Assembly: GCF_023369555.1 (NCBI RefSeq)
Contig: NZ_JACJVC010000001.1
Coordinates: forward strand, 124,001-188,000
Reading direction: 5' to 3'
Source: Actinomyces sp. AC-20-1
GTDB taxonomy: Bacteria; Actinomycetota; Actinomycetes; Actinomycetales; Actinomycetaceae
DNA: 64,000 nucleotides
Both the position numbers and the translations under genes were made by a program. Under the pieces are notes generated by a model. That model did no database searches, was not told the DNA's origin, and saw only the letters and a program-made list of their open reading frames with translations. Of the stretch, positions 1 to 9,095 are shown in pieces. How positions within the stretch are numbered: position 1 is the first letter of the stretch; every line of letters begins with the position of its first letter.

Positions 1-1154
1 CCTTCCTCGGCCTGTGGATCTTCGGTTGGGACCGCCTCTCCGGCCGCCTGCACAACCTGTGCATCTGGATGGTCGCCCTGGGCACCAACCTCTCTGCCGC
101 CTTCATCCTCGCGGCCAACTCCTGGATGCAGCACCCCGTCGGCGCCGTCCTCAACCCCGAGACCGGCCGCGCCGAGCTCGACGGCGTCGGCGGCTTCCTC
201 GCCGTCCTCACCAACAGCATCTTCCTGCACACCTTCGCCCACACGATCGCCTCCTCGCTGCTGACCGCCGGCGCCCTCGTCGTCGGCGTGTCCGTCTGGT
301 GGATGGTCAAGGCCGCCCGCGCGAACCAGGACTTCGAGGCCCGCCAGACCTGGCGCCGCATGACCCGCTTCGGGGCCGTCACCATGGTCATCGCCGGCCT
401 GCTTGCCGCCGGCACCGGCCACGCCATGGGGCAGGTCGTCGCCGAGGAGCAGCCCGCCAAGATGGCCGCCGCCGAGGGCCTGTACAACAGCGAGGAGGGC
501 GCCCCCTTCACGCTCATCGCCATCGGCAACGACGAGGACTCCACCGTCCGCTTCATCTCGGTGCCCTACGTCTACTCCTTCCTGGCCACCAACAACCCGA
601 AGGCCGAGGTCATGGGCCTCAACGACGCCCAGGAGATGTACGAGGAGCTCTACGGCGAGGGCGTGGACTACACCCCCGACGTCATGACCACCTTCTGGTC
701 CTTCCGCCTCATGATCGGCCTCGGCAGCCTGTCCATCGCCATCGGCGCCCTGGCCCTGTGGCTCACCCGCAAGGACCACCTCATCACCGACACGCGGCTG
801 GGCACCGCCGCCCTGTGGTCCATCGGCCTGCCCTTCCTCGCCTGCACCTTCGGCTGGATCTTCACCGAGATCGGCCGCCAGCCCTGGGTCGTCGTCCCCA
901 ACCTCGGCGACCCCATGAGCGAGGTCTACATGCTCACCCTCAGCGGAGTCTCCACCGCCGTCTCCGCCGGCACCGTCCTGGCCTCGATGGTCATCTTCAC
1001 GCTGCTGTACGCCGCCCTCGGCGTCGTCTGGTTCGTGCTCCTGCGCCGCTACGTCCGCGAGGGCGTGCACACCCAGACCGAGCAGTCCGTCAAGGCCGTC
1101 GAGACGGCCGGCGCCGCGGGCTCCCCCGCCCCCGCCCTGTCCTTCGAGTACTGA
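1..1154 (+). CDS. cydA: Cytochrome bd quinol oxidase subunit I (5' end outside window)
   Basis: This is the C-terminal ~383 residues of the quinol-oxidising subunit of cytochrome bd, the high-affinity terminal oxidase that reduces O2 to water in the cytoplasmic membrane. The frame is open from base 3. Visible family marks are FAHTIASS (region of the b558 axial His), SFRLMIGLG (conserved Arg and the b558 Met ligand) and GRQPW near the quinol site, with several hydrophobic helices between. The N-terminal helix with the b595 His lies outside the window. cydB follows after 24 bp, so the two are co-transcribed. Identification is firm; only the start is missing. Confidence 0.96.
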   Translation, partial: FLGLWIFGWDRLSGRLHNLCIWMVALGTNLSAAFILAANSWMQHPVGAVLNPETGRAELDGVGGFLAVLTNSIFLHTFAHTIASSLLTAGALVVGVSVWWMVKAARANQDFEARQTWRRMTRFGAVTMVIAGLLAAGTGHAMGQVVAEEQPAKMAAAEGLYNSEEGAPFTLIAIGNDEDSTVRFISVPYVYSFLATNNPKAEVMGLNDAQEMYEELYGEGVDYTPDVMTTFWSFRLMIGLGSLSIAIGALALWLTRKDHLITDTRLGTAALWSIGLPFLACTFGWIFTEIGRQPWVVVPNLGDPMSEVYMLTLSGVSTAVSAGTVLASMVIFTLLYAALGVVWFVLLRRYVREGVHTQTEQSVKAVETAGAAGSPAPALSFEY

Positions 1155-1178
1155 GCCGAGAGAAGAAAGAACACACCC

Positions 1179-2309
1179 ATGACGCTCTCCATCCTCTGGT
1201 TCGTCCTCATCGCGGTCCTCTGGGTCGGCTACCTCACCCTCGAGGGATTCGACTTCGGCGTCGGCATGCTGCTCAGGATCCTCGGCCGCGACGAGCGCGA
1301 GCGCCGCGCCATGCTCAAGACCATCGGCCCCCACTGGGACGGCAACGAGGTCTGGCTGCTGACCGCCGGCGGCGCCACCTTCGCCGCCTTCCCCGAGTGG
1401 TACGGCACCCTCTTCTCCGGCGCCTACCTCGTCCTCTTCCTCATCCTCCTGTGCCTCATCGTGCGCGTGTGCGCCCTCGAGTGGCGTCCCAAGATCAACT
1501 CCCAGCGCTGGCGCGACGGCTGGGACTGGGCCCACACCATCTCCGCCTGGCTACCCGCCATCCTGTGGGGCGCCGCCTTCACCAACATGGTCCAAGGCAT
1601 GCAGATCGAGGTCGTCGAGACCGCCACCGGCGCCGTCGTGCCCGCCTCCGAGGTCGGCGGCGACCTCATCCGCGGGGCCTCCCACCAGATCACCGGCGGC
1701 TTCCTCAGCCTGCTCACGCCCTTCACCCTCCTGGGCGGGGTCGTCACCTGCCTGCTGTTCCTCACCCACGGGGCCCTGTTCATCGCCCTCAAGACCGCCG
1801 GCGAGCTCTCCAGCCGCGCCGAGGCCCTCGCCCGCCGCTCCGGCATCGCCTCCACCGTCGTGTGCGCCGTGTGGGCCCTGTGGGCACAGCTCGTCTACTC
1901 CCTCAACGCTCTGGCCTGGCTGCCGCTCGTGCTCGCCGCCGCAGGCCTCGTCGCCTCGCTGTGGATGGGCTGGCAGGGCCGCCAGGGCTGGGCCTTCGCC
2001 CTGCACTTCGTGGGCATCGCCTTCGCGGTCGTCTTCATCTTCGCGGCCATGGCGCCCAACGTCATGCGCTCGTCCATCGACGACGCCTACTCTCTGACGA
2101 TCTCCCAGGCCGCCAGCGCCGACACGACGCTCCTCATCATGACCGTCACCGCCGTCGTCTTCGTGCCGGTCGTGCTCTTCTACACGATCTGGGGCTACAA
2201 GGTCTTCTCCCGGCAGGTCAACGCCGAGGAGATCAACCCCGACGAGGGCGGCCTGCACCCCACCAAGGTGCGCGACTCCCGCCAGCCCGAGGCCGCCATC
2301 GGCTACTGA
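1179..2309 (+). CDS. cydB: Cytochrome bd oxidase subunit II
   Basis: 376-residue partner of CydA in the bd oxidase. The N-terminal helix carries the family motif EGFDFGVG (residues ~24-31), and the chain is a series of hydrophobic helices of normal CydB length. The ATG is preceded by a purine-rich stretch (AGAGAAGAAAGAA) that can serve as ribosome binding site, 24 bp after cydA. The gene ends before a 228-bp gap with two perfect hairpins, so cydAB may form a transcript unit separate from cydDC. Confidence 0.97.
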   Translation: MTLSILWFVLIAVLWVGYLTLEGFDFGVGMLLRILGRDERERRAMLKTIGPHWDGNEVWLLTAGGATFAAFPEWYGTLFSGAYLVLFLILLCLIVRVCALEWRPKINSQRWRDGWDWAHTISAWLPAILWGAAFTNMVQGMQIEVVETATGAVVPASEVGGDLIRGASHQITGGFLSLLTPFTLLGGVVTCLLFLTHGALFIALKTAGELSSRAEALARRSGIASTVVCAVWALWAQLVYSLNALAWLPLVLAAAGLVASLWMGWQGRQGWAFALHFVGIAFAVVFIFAAMAPNVMRSSIDDAYSLTISQAASADTTLLIMTVTAVVFVPVVLFYTIWGYKVFSRQVNAEEINPDEGGLHPTKVRDSRQPEAAIGY

Positions 2310-2382
2310 CCGGGCCGTGGGCCTGCGTGAGCCTCACGCGGGCCCGCACAGGCGCGAGGCCGGGGAGACCCGGCCCAGGACA

Positions 2383-2416
2383 GGACCCGCCGGCTGCACG
2401 CGCAGCCGGCGGGTCC
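2383..2416. terminator. Perfect 15-bp hairpin after cydB
   Basis: Positions 2383-2397 are exactly complementary to 2402-2416 around a 4-nt loop. There is no U-tract, as is common in high-GC actinobacteria. The position 74 bp after the cydB stop fits a terminator or attenuator between cydAB and cydDC. Confidence 0.6.
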
Positions 2417-2472
2417 CGGCGTCCGGGCGGCCGGCGGGACCCCGCGCCCGTGCCCGCGGCCAGGCGCGACGG

Positions 2473-2500
2473 CCTGCCCGCCGCGCACACGGCGGGCAGG
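2473..2500. terminator. Second perfect hairpin between cydB and cydD
   Basis: An 11-bp perfect stem (2473-2483 with 2490-2500) closes a 6-nt loop. It lies just upstream of the proposed cydD promoter, so it could act with the first hairpin in insulating cydDC from cydAB read-through. Confidence 0.45.
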
Positions 2501-2525
2501 TCCTGGGACCAGCGTCCCATCCCAC

Positions 2526-2531
2526 TATCCT
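2526..2531 (+). promoter_or_regulatory. -10-like hexamer for leaderless cydD
   Basis: TATCCT ends 6 nt before the GTG of cydD and no Shine-Dalgarno is present, so transcription would start at or next to the start codon. No convincing -35 is seen. The same spacing recurs at many genes in this window. Confidence 0.5.
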
Positions 2532-2537
2532 GAGCGG

Positions 2538-4274
2538 GTGAAGCCCCTGGACCCCCGCCTCATGCGCCACGCGCGCACCGCCCGGCGATACATCGTGTCC
2601 ACCGCCCTGAGCGGACTGGTCCTCTCCCTGCTCGTCATCAGCCAGGCGTGGCTCATCTCCCGCATCATCTCCCCCGTCATCACCGGCCAGGCCGGCGCCG
2701 CCCAGGTCCTGCCGCTCGTCGGCGCCCTCGCCGTGGTCGTCCTGGCCCGCTCCGCCGTCCTGCACCTGCAGGAGGCCCGCGCCCACCGGGCCGCCGTCGG
2801 CACCACCATCGAGCTGCGCCGCCAGGTCCTCGCTCACGCCGCCGCGCTCGGTCCCCGCTGGCAGGCCGAGCACGCCAGCGAGACCGCCACCCTGCTCACC
2901 CGCGGCCTGGACGACCTCGAGCCCTACCTCACGCGCTACCTGCCCCAGCTGCTGCTCGCCGCCACCGCCACCCCGCTGCTCGGGCTCGTCATGCTCCTGC
3001 AGGACCTCGCCTCGACCGTCGTCGTCGTCCTCACGATGCCGCTCATCCCGGTCTTCATGATCCTCATCGGCAGACTCACCGAGCGCCACGCCAAGGACCG
3101 GCTCGAGGCCATGGAGCGGCTGGGCTCCCAGGTGCTCGACCTCATCGCCGGGCTGCCCACCCTCAAGGCCCTCGGGCGCGAGGTCGGCCCCGGCCGGCGC
3201 GTCAAGGAGCTCGGGCGCGCCTACAACCGCACCACCATGACGACCCTGCGCGTCGCCTTCCTGTCGGGCGCCGTCCTGGAGTTCCTCACCACCCTGTCCG
3301 TGGCCATCATCGCCGTCGAGGTCGGCTTCCGGCTCCTGTTCGGCCACCTCGACCTCGCCACCGGCCTTCTCGTCATCATGATCGCCCCCGAGGTCTACCA
3401 GCCCCTGCGCCAGGTCGGCTTCCAGTTCCACGCCTCCGCCAACGGCGCCGCCGCCACCGACGCCGTCTTCACGGTCCTCGAGACGCCCCTGCCGCAACGC
3501 GGCTCCCGCCCCGCCCCCGACCTGTCGACGGCCACCCTCGAGATCGAGGACCTGAGCGTGCGCGCCCGCGGCTCCTGGGCCCCCGCCGGCCTCAGCGCGA
3601 CGGTCCGCCCCGGCCGCCTCACCGCCCTGGCCGGCCCCTCCGGCGCGGGCAAGACGACCACCTCCCAGGTCCTGCTGCACCTGCTCGAGCCCGACCGCGG
3701 GCACGTGCGCGTCCTCGCCGCCGACGGCACCCGCACGGACCTGTCCGGCATCTCCCCCGCCTCCTGGTGGCAGCAGGTCACCTGGGTGCCCCAGCGCCCC
3801 GCCATCGTGCCCGGCACGGTCCTCGACAACGTCCTGGGCCTCGAGGCCGCCCAGCGCCCCGGCGCGCACGAGGACCCGGCCCTGCTGGCCGCCGCCCGCG
3901 CCTGCGGCCTGGACGAGGTGGTCTCCGCCCTCGACGACGGCTGGCACCAGCGTGTCGGGCAGGGCGGGGTCGGTCTGTCCGTCGGCCAGCGCCAGCGCCT
4001 GGCGCTCACCCGGGCCCTGCTCGCGCGCACCCCGCTCGTCGTGCTCGACGAGCCCACCGCCCACCTCGACGCCGCCAGCGAGGCGCACGTCGTCGACGCC
4101 GTCGAGGCGCTGAGGTCCGCGGGCCGCACCGTCGTCGTCATCGCCCACCGCAGCGCCCTGCTGGCCGTCGCCGACGACGTCGTCGCCGTCTCCAGCGCCC
4201 CGCTCGAGGAGGCCGGGCCGGACGGGCACCCCGCACCCGTGCCCGCAGAGGGCGGGAAGGAGGCCCTGCGATGA
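2538..4274 (+). CDS. cydD: Thiol reductant ABC exporter subunit CydD
   Basis: 578-residue half-transporter of the heterodimeric CydDC exporter, which moves reduced thiols (glutathione/cysteine type) outward and is needed for assembly of bd oxidase. An N-terminal six-helix membrane domain is followed by an ABC domain with Walker A GPSGAGKTTT (~residue 366), signature LSVGQRQRL (~482) and Walker B LVVLDEPTAHLD. The start is GTG without Shine-Dalgarno, with a -10-like TATCCT just upstream. Its stop overlaps the ATG of cydC (ATGA), so translation is coupled. The cydAB neighbourhood settles the assignment. Confidence 0.94.
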   Translation: MKPLDPRLMRHARTARRYIVSTALSGLVLSLLVISQAWLISRIISPVITGQAGAAQVLPLVGALAVVVLARSAVLHLQEARAHRAAVGTTIELRRQVLAHAAALGPRWQAEHASETATLLTRGLDDLEPYLTRYLPQLLLAATATPLLGLVMLLQDLASTVVVVLTMPLIPVFMILIGRLTERHAKDRLEAMERLGSQVLDLIAGLPTLKALGREVGPGRRVKELGRAYNRTTMTTLRVAFLSGAVLEFLTTLSVAIIAVEVGFRLLFGHLDLATGLLVIMIAPEVYQPLRQVGFQFHASANGAAATDAVFTVLETPLPQRGSRPAPDLSTATLEIEDLSVRARGSWAPAGLSATVRPGRLTALAGPSGAGKTTTSQVLLHLLEPDRGHVRVLAADGTRTDLSGISPASWWQQVTWVPQRPAIVPGTVLDNVLGLEAAQRPGAHEDPALLAAARACGLDEVVSALDDGWHQRVGQGGVGLSVGQRQRLALTRALLARTPLVVLDEPTAHLDAASEAHVVDAVEALRSAGRTVVVIAHRSALLAVADDVVAVSSAPLEEAGPDGHPAPVPAEGGKEALR

Positions 4275-6148
4275 GCCTCGTCCTGACCCCCGCCGAGCGC
4301 CACGCCCTCGGCCGGGCCACGCGGATGCTCGGCCTGGACCGCGGGCGCTTCGCCCTGTCCGTCCTCACCGGCGCGCTCGGCCTGGCCTCCGCCGTCGCCC
4401 TGTCCGGCGTCGCCGCCTGGCTCATCGCGCGTGCCTCCCTCACCGACGAGGTCGTCGCCCTGGGCGTCGCCCCCGTCCTCGTGCGCCTCTTCGGCGTCTC
4501 GCGCTCCCTGCTGCGCTACTGCGAGCGGCTCGTCTCGCACGACACGGCCCTGCGCGGCATGAACGCCCTGCGCACCCGTGTCTACGAGGTCCTGGCCTCC
4601 TCGCGCACCGACACCGTCGCCGCCCTGCGCCGCGGTGACGTGCTCGCCCGGGTGGGGGCCGACGTCGACCGCGTGGGCGACCTCGTCGTGCGCGCTTACC
4701 TGCCCGCCGCCGTGGCCGCCGCCGTCGGGCTGCTCACGAGCCTGGCCGTCGGCCTCATCCACTGGCCCGCCGGCCTGGTCCTGGCGGCCTGCCTCCTGCT
4801 CGCCGGCCTGGGCGGGCCGCTCATGACCGTGCGCGCGGCCCGTGCCGCTGAGCTCGCCCGCCAGGAGGAGGCCACCGACCTGGCCGCCACCAGTCTCACC
4901 GTCCTCGAGGACGGTGCCGAGCTCAGCGTCCTGGGCCGCATGGGGCCCGTCATGGACGCCCTGGAGAGCACCGAGGCCCGCATGGCGGCGGCCCGCGACC
5001 GTGCCGCCCGTCCCGCAGCGGCGGCGGCCGCCGTGGACGCCCTGGCCATGGGCCTGTCCGTCATCGGCAGCATCCTCGTGGGCCTGCCCGCCGTGGACAG
5101 TGGGGCGCTGTCGCCCGTGTGGCTCGCCGTCATCACGCTGCTGCCCCTGTCCGCCTTCGAAGCCACCGCGGCCCTGGGGCCCGCCAGCGTCCAGCTCGTC
5201 ACCTCAGCCGGCGCCGCCGTGCGGGTCATCGAGCTCGTTGAGGCGGCCGAGGCCTCCCGCGAGGCCCTGCCCCCGGCGACGCCGCTGCCCGCGCCCCGGG
5301 AGGGCGCCGAGGGCCCGGTGCTGCGCGCCCGCGGCCTGGCGGTGGGCTGGCCCGGCGGCCCGGTCGTCGCCCAGGGCATCGACCTCGAGCTGCGCCCGGG
5401 GCGCAGCCTCGCGGTCGCCGGCCCCTCCGGCATCGGCAAGACCACCCTGCTGTACACGCTCGCCGGGCTGCTCGAGCCCAGGGCCGGCACCGTCGAGCTC
5501 GACGGCGTGCCCGTGTGGTCCGCCCCGCGCGAGCAGGTGCACGAGCGCCTGAGCGTCACCACCGAGGACGCCCACGTCTTCTCCACCAGCGTCCTGGAGA
5601 ACCTGCGCGTGGCCTGGGGGCGGCTCGACGCCCCCACCGCCGAGGAGCGCCTGGCCGCCGCCGGCCTGGAGGACTGGTACCGGGCGCTGCCGCAGGGCCT
5701 GGGCACCATGCTCGGCGAGGGCGGCCAGGGCGTGTCCGGAGGTGAACGGCGCCGCCTCCTGCTGGCTCGTGCCCTGTGCTCGCCGGCCAGGCTCATGATG
5801 CTCGACGAGCCCGCTGAGCACCTCGACCCGGCCGCCGCCGACCGCCTCGTCTCCGGCCTGCTCGCCGCGGGTCACGAGGACTCGCCGCTGGCCGCCACCG
5901 GGGGCTCGCGCGGCGTCCTCGTCGTCACGCACCGCCTGAGCGCCCTGGCCGGGGCCGACGAGGTCATCGTCCTCGCGCGCCCCGACGGGCGGTCACCCCA
6001 CGCACCGGCCACCGTCACCGACCGGGGCACGCACGAGCAGCTGCGCGAGCGCAGCACGGCCTACGCCTGGGCCCTCGCGCAGGAGGACCTGGCCGAGGGC
6101 CCCGACACCTCCCCCACCGCGCACAGCACCCGGGAGGCGCGCTCATGA
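4271..6148 (+). CDS. cydC: Thiol reductant ABC exporter subunit CydC
   Basis: 625-residue second half of the CydDC exporter. The start is the ATG overlapping the cydD stop by 4 bp, preceded by a GGAAGGAGG-type ribosome site in the end of cydD. A membrane domain is followed by an ABC domain with Walker A GPSGIGKTTL (~residue 383), signature VSGGERRRL (~489) and Walker B LMMLDEPAEHLD. Its own stop overlaps the ATG of the downstream histidine kinase by 4 bp, which places the kinase in the same operon. Confidence 0.94.
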   Translation: MSLVLTPAERHALGRATRMLGLDRGRFALSVLTGALGLASAVALSGVAAWLIARASLTDEVVALGVAPVLVRLFGVSRSLLRYCERLVSHDTALRGMNALRTRVYEVLASSRTDTVAALRRGDVLARVGADVDRVGDLVVRAYLPAAVAAAVGLLTSLAVGLIHWPAGLVLAACLLLAGLGGPLMTVRAARAAELARQEEATDLAATSLTVLEDGAELSVLGRMGPVMDALESTEARMAAARDRAARPAAAAAAVDALAMGLSVIGSILVGLPAVDSGALSPVWLAVITLLPLSAFEATAALGPASVQLVTSAGAAVRVIELVEAAEASREALPPATPLPAPREGAEGPVLRARGLAVGWPGGPVVAQGIDLELRPGRSLAVAGPSGIGKTTLLYTLAGLLEPRAGTVELDGVPVWSAPREQVHERLSVTTEDAHVFSTSVLENLRVAWGRLDAPTAEERLAAAGLEDWYRALPQGLGTMLGEGGQGVSGGERRRLLLARALCSPARLMMLDEPAEHLDPAAADRLVSGLLAAGHEDSPLAATGGSRGVLVVTHRLSALAGADEVIVLARPDGRSPHAPATVTDRGTHEQLRERSTAYAWALAQEDLAEGPDTSPTAHSTREARS

Positions 6149-8193
6149 CCGTCCCCAGCACGGCGGGCGCCGGCCTGCCGCCGCGGCCCCCGGCACCGCC
6201 CGTCCCCTTCCCCGGCGGCCCCGACGACGAGGACCTCCTCGGCCTCGAGGTGCCCTCCGGCGTCAGCCCCGACGACCCGGCCGGGGTGGGGGCCGTCGCC
6301 TACGCGGTCCACACCGACCGGCTCGGCTCGACGCGTGCGGGCTGCGCCGGCGCACCCGTCCTGGAGGACTCCGCCGTCGAGCTGCTGCGTGCCGCGCTGC
6401 GCCTGACGAGCTCGCTGCAGGTCCCCGACGCGCTGCGCCGCCTGGTCGAGTCCGCCTGCTCCGTCACCGGCGCGGCCTGGGGCACGATCGCCGTGCGGGG
6501 CCGCTCGCGCTCCACCGGGCGCCGCACCGAGCCCGTCACCGTGGGCCCGGCCACGGCCACGCCCGAGCACCTGGAGTCGCTGCTCACCGTGCCTGCGAGG
6601 CAGGACGAGGTCGTCGTCGTCAACGACCTCGCCGGCACCAGCGCCTTCACGGGGGCCATCGAGGGCGAGGCCCCCGGCTCGGTCCTGTCCGCACCGCTGC
6701 GCGCCCACGACCAGGTCTACGGGCGCCTGTACCTGTGCGACCGCCCCGGGGGCTTCGGCGAGGCGGAGGTCACCGCCGTCCTCACGCTGGCGGAGGCCGC
6801 GGGCGTCGCCGTCGAGAACGCGCGCCTGTACCGCGAGGCGCGCAGCCGTGAGAAGTGGATGGCCGTGTCCCAGGAGCTGACGACGATGCTCCTGTCCGGC
6901 GCTGAGCAGGACGACGCCTTCACCCTCATCGCCCAGCGCATCCGGCAGGTCGCGCACGCGGACACCTCCGCCCTGGTGCTGCCAAGCGTCGGGGACACGT
7001 GGGTGTGCGAGATCGCCGACGGCAACCACGGCCCCGAGCTCATCGGGACCTTCTTCCCACCCGAGGGGCGCGCCCGCCAGACGCTCGTGCGTCAGGAGGG
7101 GGTCCTCGTGGACTCCCTGGCCGAGGCCTGGCGGGCCCAGGAGCTGCGCGTGCCGGCGCTGGCCCGCTTCGGGCCGGCCCTGTACGCGCCGATGATCCAC
7201 CGGGGCCGGGGCGTGGGGGTCATGCTCCTGCTGCGCGAGCAGGGGGCGCCCCCCTTCACGGAGCAGGACCTGGAGATCGCCGAGCTGGTCGCGGGGCAGG
7301 CGACGATGGCCTTCGAGCTGGCGGACGCCCAGCACGCGGAGGAGATGGCGACGCTGCTGGACGAGCGCGCCCGGATCGGCCGGGACCTGCACGACCTCGC
7401 CATCCAGCAGCTCTTCGCCACCGGGATGCGCATCACCGCGGCGCGTGACCGCCTCCGTGAGGGGATGGCGGCGGGAGGTGTCGACGCCGAGGCGGTGTGC
7501 GAGGCCCTGGACGCCTCCCTGGCCGCCGTGGACGACTCCGTGAGCCAGATCCGCTCGATCGTGCGCTCCCTGCGTGACCGTGACGAGGACGCCAGCGTCG
7601 TCGAGCGGCTGCGGCGCGAGGCCTCCCTGGCGCGCACCTCGCTGGGCTACGCGCCCTCCCTGCTGCTGAGCGTGGACGGGCGCGGGCTGGCCCAGGCGGG
7701 GCGCGAGGAGGAGGACGAGCTCATCGCGGCGGTGGACGCGGCGGTGGACCCGGCGATCGCGGACGACATGGTGGCCGTGGTGCGTGAGGGCCTGAGCAAC
7801 GTGGCGCGGCACGCGCACGCCTCCTCGGTGACCGTGGACGTCAAGCTGTGGGGGGCGCTGCCGACGGCCTCGTCCCTGGCGGCCCGCCATGACCAGGCCT
7901 CGGGCGACTGGGCCCCCTACACGGGTGAGCCGGTGGTGGAGATCGTCTGCCGTGACGACGGCGTGGGCGTGGACCCGCGGGTGACGCGCCGCTCCGGCAC
8001 GGCGAACATGGCGGAGAGGGCCCGGCGTCACGGGGGCTCCTTCGTCATCGGCCCGCGGGCGAGGTCCGACGGTGAGCGGCGCGGGACGTGCTTCACCTGG
8101 CGGGTGCCGCTAGACCGTCCCGACCGGCCCGAGCCGCTGGCGCCGCGCCCGCTCGCGCCGGTGCCGTGGCAGGTGCAGGCCGACCCTCGCTGA
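6145..8193 (+). CDS. GAF-GAF sensor histidine kinase, DevS/DosS-like
   Basis: 682-residue soluble kinase with two tandem GAF domains (~75-225 and ~240-395), a HisKA_3 dimerisation box with phospho-acceptor His416 in RIGRDLHDLAIQQLF, and a C-terminal HATPase (GLSNVARHAHA, then a DDGVGVD box). The architecture and several blocks match mycobacterial DevS/DosS, which sense O2, NO and CO or redox state through haem in the first GAF. Here the segment aligned with the DosS haem-ligand His (before SAPLRAHDQ) contains no histidine, so a haem ligand is not evident; cysteines occur in the first GAF. Overlap with cydC suggests a redox or oxygen sensor tied to bd oxidase. The signal is an inference. Confidence 0.88.
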   Translation: MTVPSTAGAGLPPRPPAPPVPFPGGPDDEDLLGLEVPSGVSPDDPAGVGAVAYAVHTDRLGSTRAGCAGAPVLEDSAVELLRAALRLTSSLQVPDALRRLVESACSVTGAAWGTIAVRGRSRSTGRRTEPVTVGPATATPEHLESLLTVPARQDEVVVVNDLAGTSAFTGAIEGEAPGSVLSAPLRAHDQVYGRLYLCDRPGGFGEAEVTAVLTLAEAAGVAVENARLYREARSREKWMAVSQELTTMLLSGAEQDDAFTLIAQRIRQVAHADTSALVLPSVGDTWVCEIADGNHGPELIGTFFPPEGRARQTLVRQEGVLVDSLAEAWRAQELRVPALARFGPALYAPMIHRGRGVGVMLLLREQGAPPFTEQDLEIAELVAGQATMAFELADAQHAEEMATLLDERARIGRDLHDLAIQQLFATGMRITAARDRLREGMAAGGVDAEAVCEALDASLAAVDDSVSQIRSIVRSLRDRDEDASVVERLRREASLARTSLGYAPSLLLSVDGRGLAQAGREEEDELIAAVDAAVDPAIADDMVAVVREGLSNVARHAHASSVTVDVKLWGALPTASSLAARHDQASGDWAPYTGEPVVEIVCRDDGVGVDPRVTRRSGTANMAERARRHGGSFVIGPRARSDGERRGTCFTWRVPLDRPDRPEPLAPRPLAPVPWQVQADPR

Positions 8194-8207
8194 GAGGTCC
8201 TGGGTCA

Positions 8208-8236
8208 GCCCCGCCCGGAGCCGGCCCGGGGGGGGC
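8208..8236. terminator. GC-rich hairpin between convergent kinase and regulator genes
   Basis: 8208-8218 pairs with 8226-8236 with one mismatch around a 7-nt loop; the right arm contains a run of eight G. It lies in the 51-bp gap between two convergent genes, so it may terminate both. Confidence 0.4.
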
Positions 8237-8244
8237 GGCTGGGG

Positions 8245-8898
8245 TCAGTTGTTGCGCCAGCCGGAGGCGCGCTGGCCGGCGACCCAGGCGGCCACCTGGG
8301 TGCGGCGCTGCAGGCCCATCTTCGCCAGCAGCGAGGTGATGTGGTTCTTCACGGTCTTCTCGGCGACGCCCAGGCGCTCACCGATCTCGCGGTTCGACAG
8401 GCCGTCGCCGATGAGGTCGAGGACCTTGCGCTCGGCGTTGGTCAGCTCGGCGGTCGGGTCGTCATGGTCGGCACGACGGCGCGTGACCGTCCGCTCGTCG
8501 AGCAGGACGCGCCCGGAGGCGACGGCGCGCACGACGTCGGAGATCTCGGCGCCGTGGACGGTCTTGAGGAGGTAGGCGCGCGCACCGGCCTCGAGGGCCT
8601 CGGCCAGGGCCTCGTCGTCGTCGAAGGAGGTCAGGACGATGGGCAGGGCCTCGGGCGCTGCCTCGGCGAGGTCGTGCATGAGCTCGATGCCGGTGCCGTC
8701 GGGCAGCTGGAGGTCGACGAGGACGACGTCGGGGCGCATGAGCTCGGCGCGGCGCACGGCCTCCGCCCGCGAGCCGGCCTCGGCGACGACGTCGAGGCCG
8801 TCGGCGCGGTCGATGATCTCGGCGATACCGCGACGGACGATCTCGTGGTCGTCCACGATCATGACGCGGACCTGCTCGGTGGTGGAGGTGCTCGGCAT
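8245..8898 (-). CDS. NarL/LuxR-family response regulator, DevR-like
   Basis: 217-residue regulator with an N-terminal receiver domain (acidic pair in VDDHEIV, phospho-acceptor Asp62 in VLVDLQLPDG) and a C-terminal LuxR helix-turn-helix whose recognition stretch GVAEKTVKNHITSLLAK closely resembles that of DevR/DosR. It is the likely partner of the adjacent kinase, although the two genes converge instead of forming an operon. The ATG at 8898 was chosen because it starts directly before the receiver fold and has TAGTCT 7 nt upstream, giving a leaderless message; the frame extends further but with unrelated Arg-rich sequence. Confidence 0.92.
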   Translation of the reverse strand: MPSTSTTEQVRVMIVDDHEIVRRGIAEIIDRADGLDVVAEAGSRAEAVRRAELMRPDVVLVDLQLPDGTGIELMHDLAEAAPEALPIVLTSFDDDEALAEALEAGARAYLLKTVHGAEISDVVRAVASGRVLLDERTVTRRRADHDDPTAELTNAERKVLDLIGDGLSNREIGERLGVAEKTVKNHITSLLAKMGLQRRTQVAAWVAGQRASGWRNN

Positions 8899-8905
8899 GG
8901 CGACG

Positions 8906-8911
8906 AGACTA
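8906..8911 (-). promoter_or_regulatory. -10-like hexamer for the response regulator
   Basis: On the minus strand TAGTCT ends 7 nt before the ATG and there is no Shine-Dalgarno, which suggests a leaderless transcript. No clear -35 is seen. Confidence 0.5.
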
Positions 8912-9080
8912 CCAGCGCCGGGGACCAACGTCTCACGGCCCGCACCAGCCGGGGACTTGCTCGCAGGCCCAGGGGCCGCCCGGGAGCGGCGGGAGCGCCG
9001 GTACCCGCCCCCCCTGTCGCCCAGGTCCCGCCGCAACCGGTGTCACACCCGTCCCGGACGGGGACGAGTGCTGTCTCATC

Positions 9081-9086
9081 TAGACT
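9081..9086 (+). promoter_or_regulatory. Candidate -10 for the surface-protein gene
   Basis: TAGACT lies 74 nt upstream of the GTG of the surface protein and 9 nt upstream of a short leader ORF. It sits in the 261-bp divergent gap between this gene and the response regulator. No clear -35 is visible. Confidence 0.35.
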
Positions 9087-9095
9087 GACAACCCC

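Noticed and set aside
14-2533. Long open frame over cydAB in another frame
   Set aside because: High GC leaves alternative frames open; the translation is Arg/Pro/His-rich without family motifs, and cydA and cydB explain the region.
8899-9036. Longer N-terminus of the response regulator
   Set aside because: The extra residues are Arg/Ala/Gly-rich and unrelated to receiver domains, and the -10-like hexamer fits the ATG at 8898.
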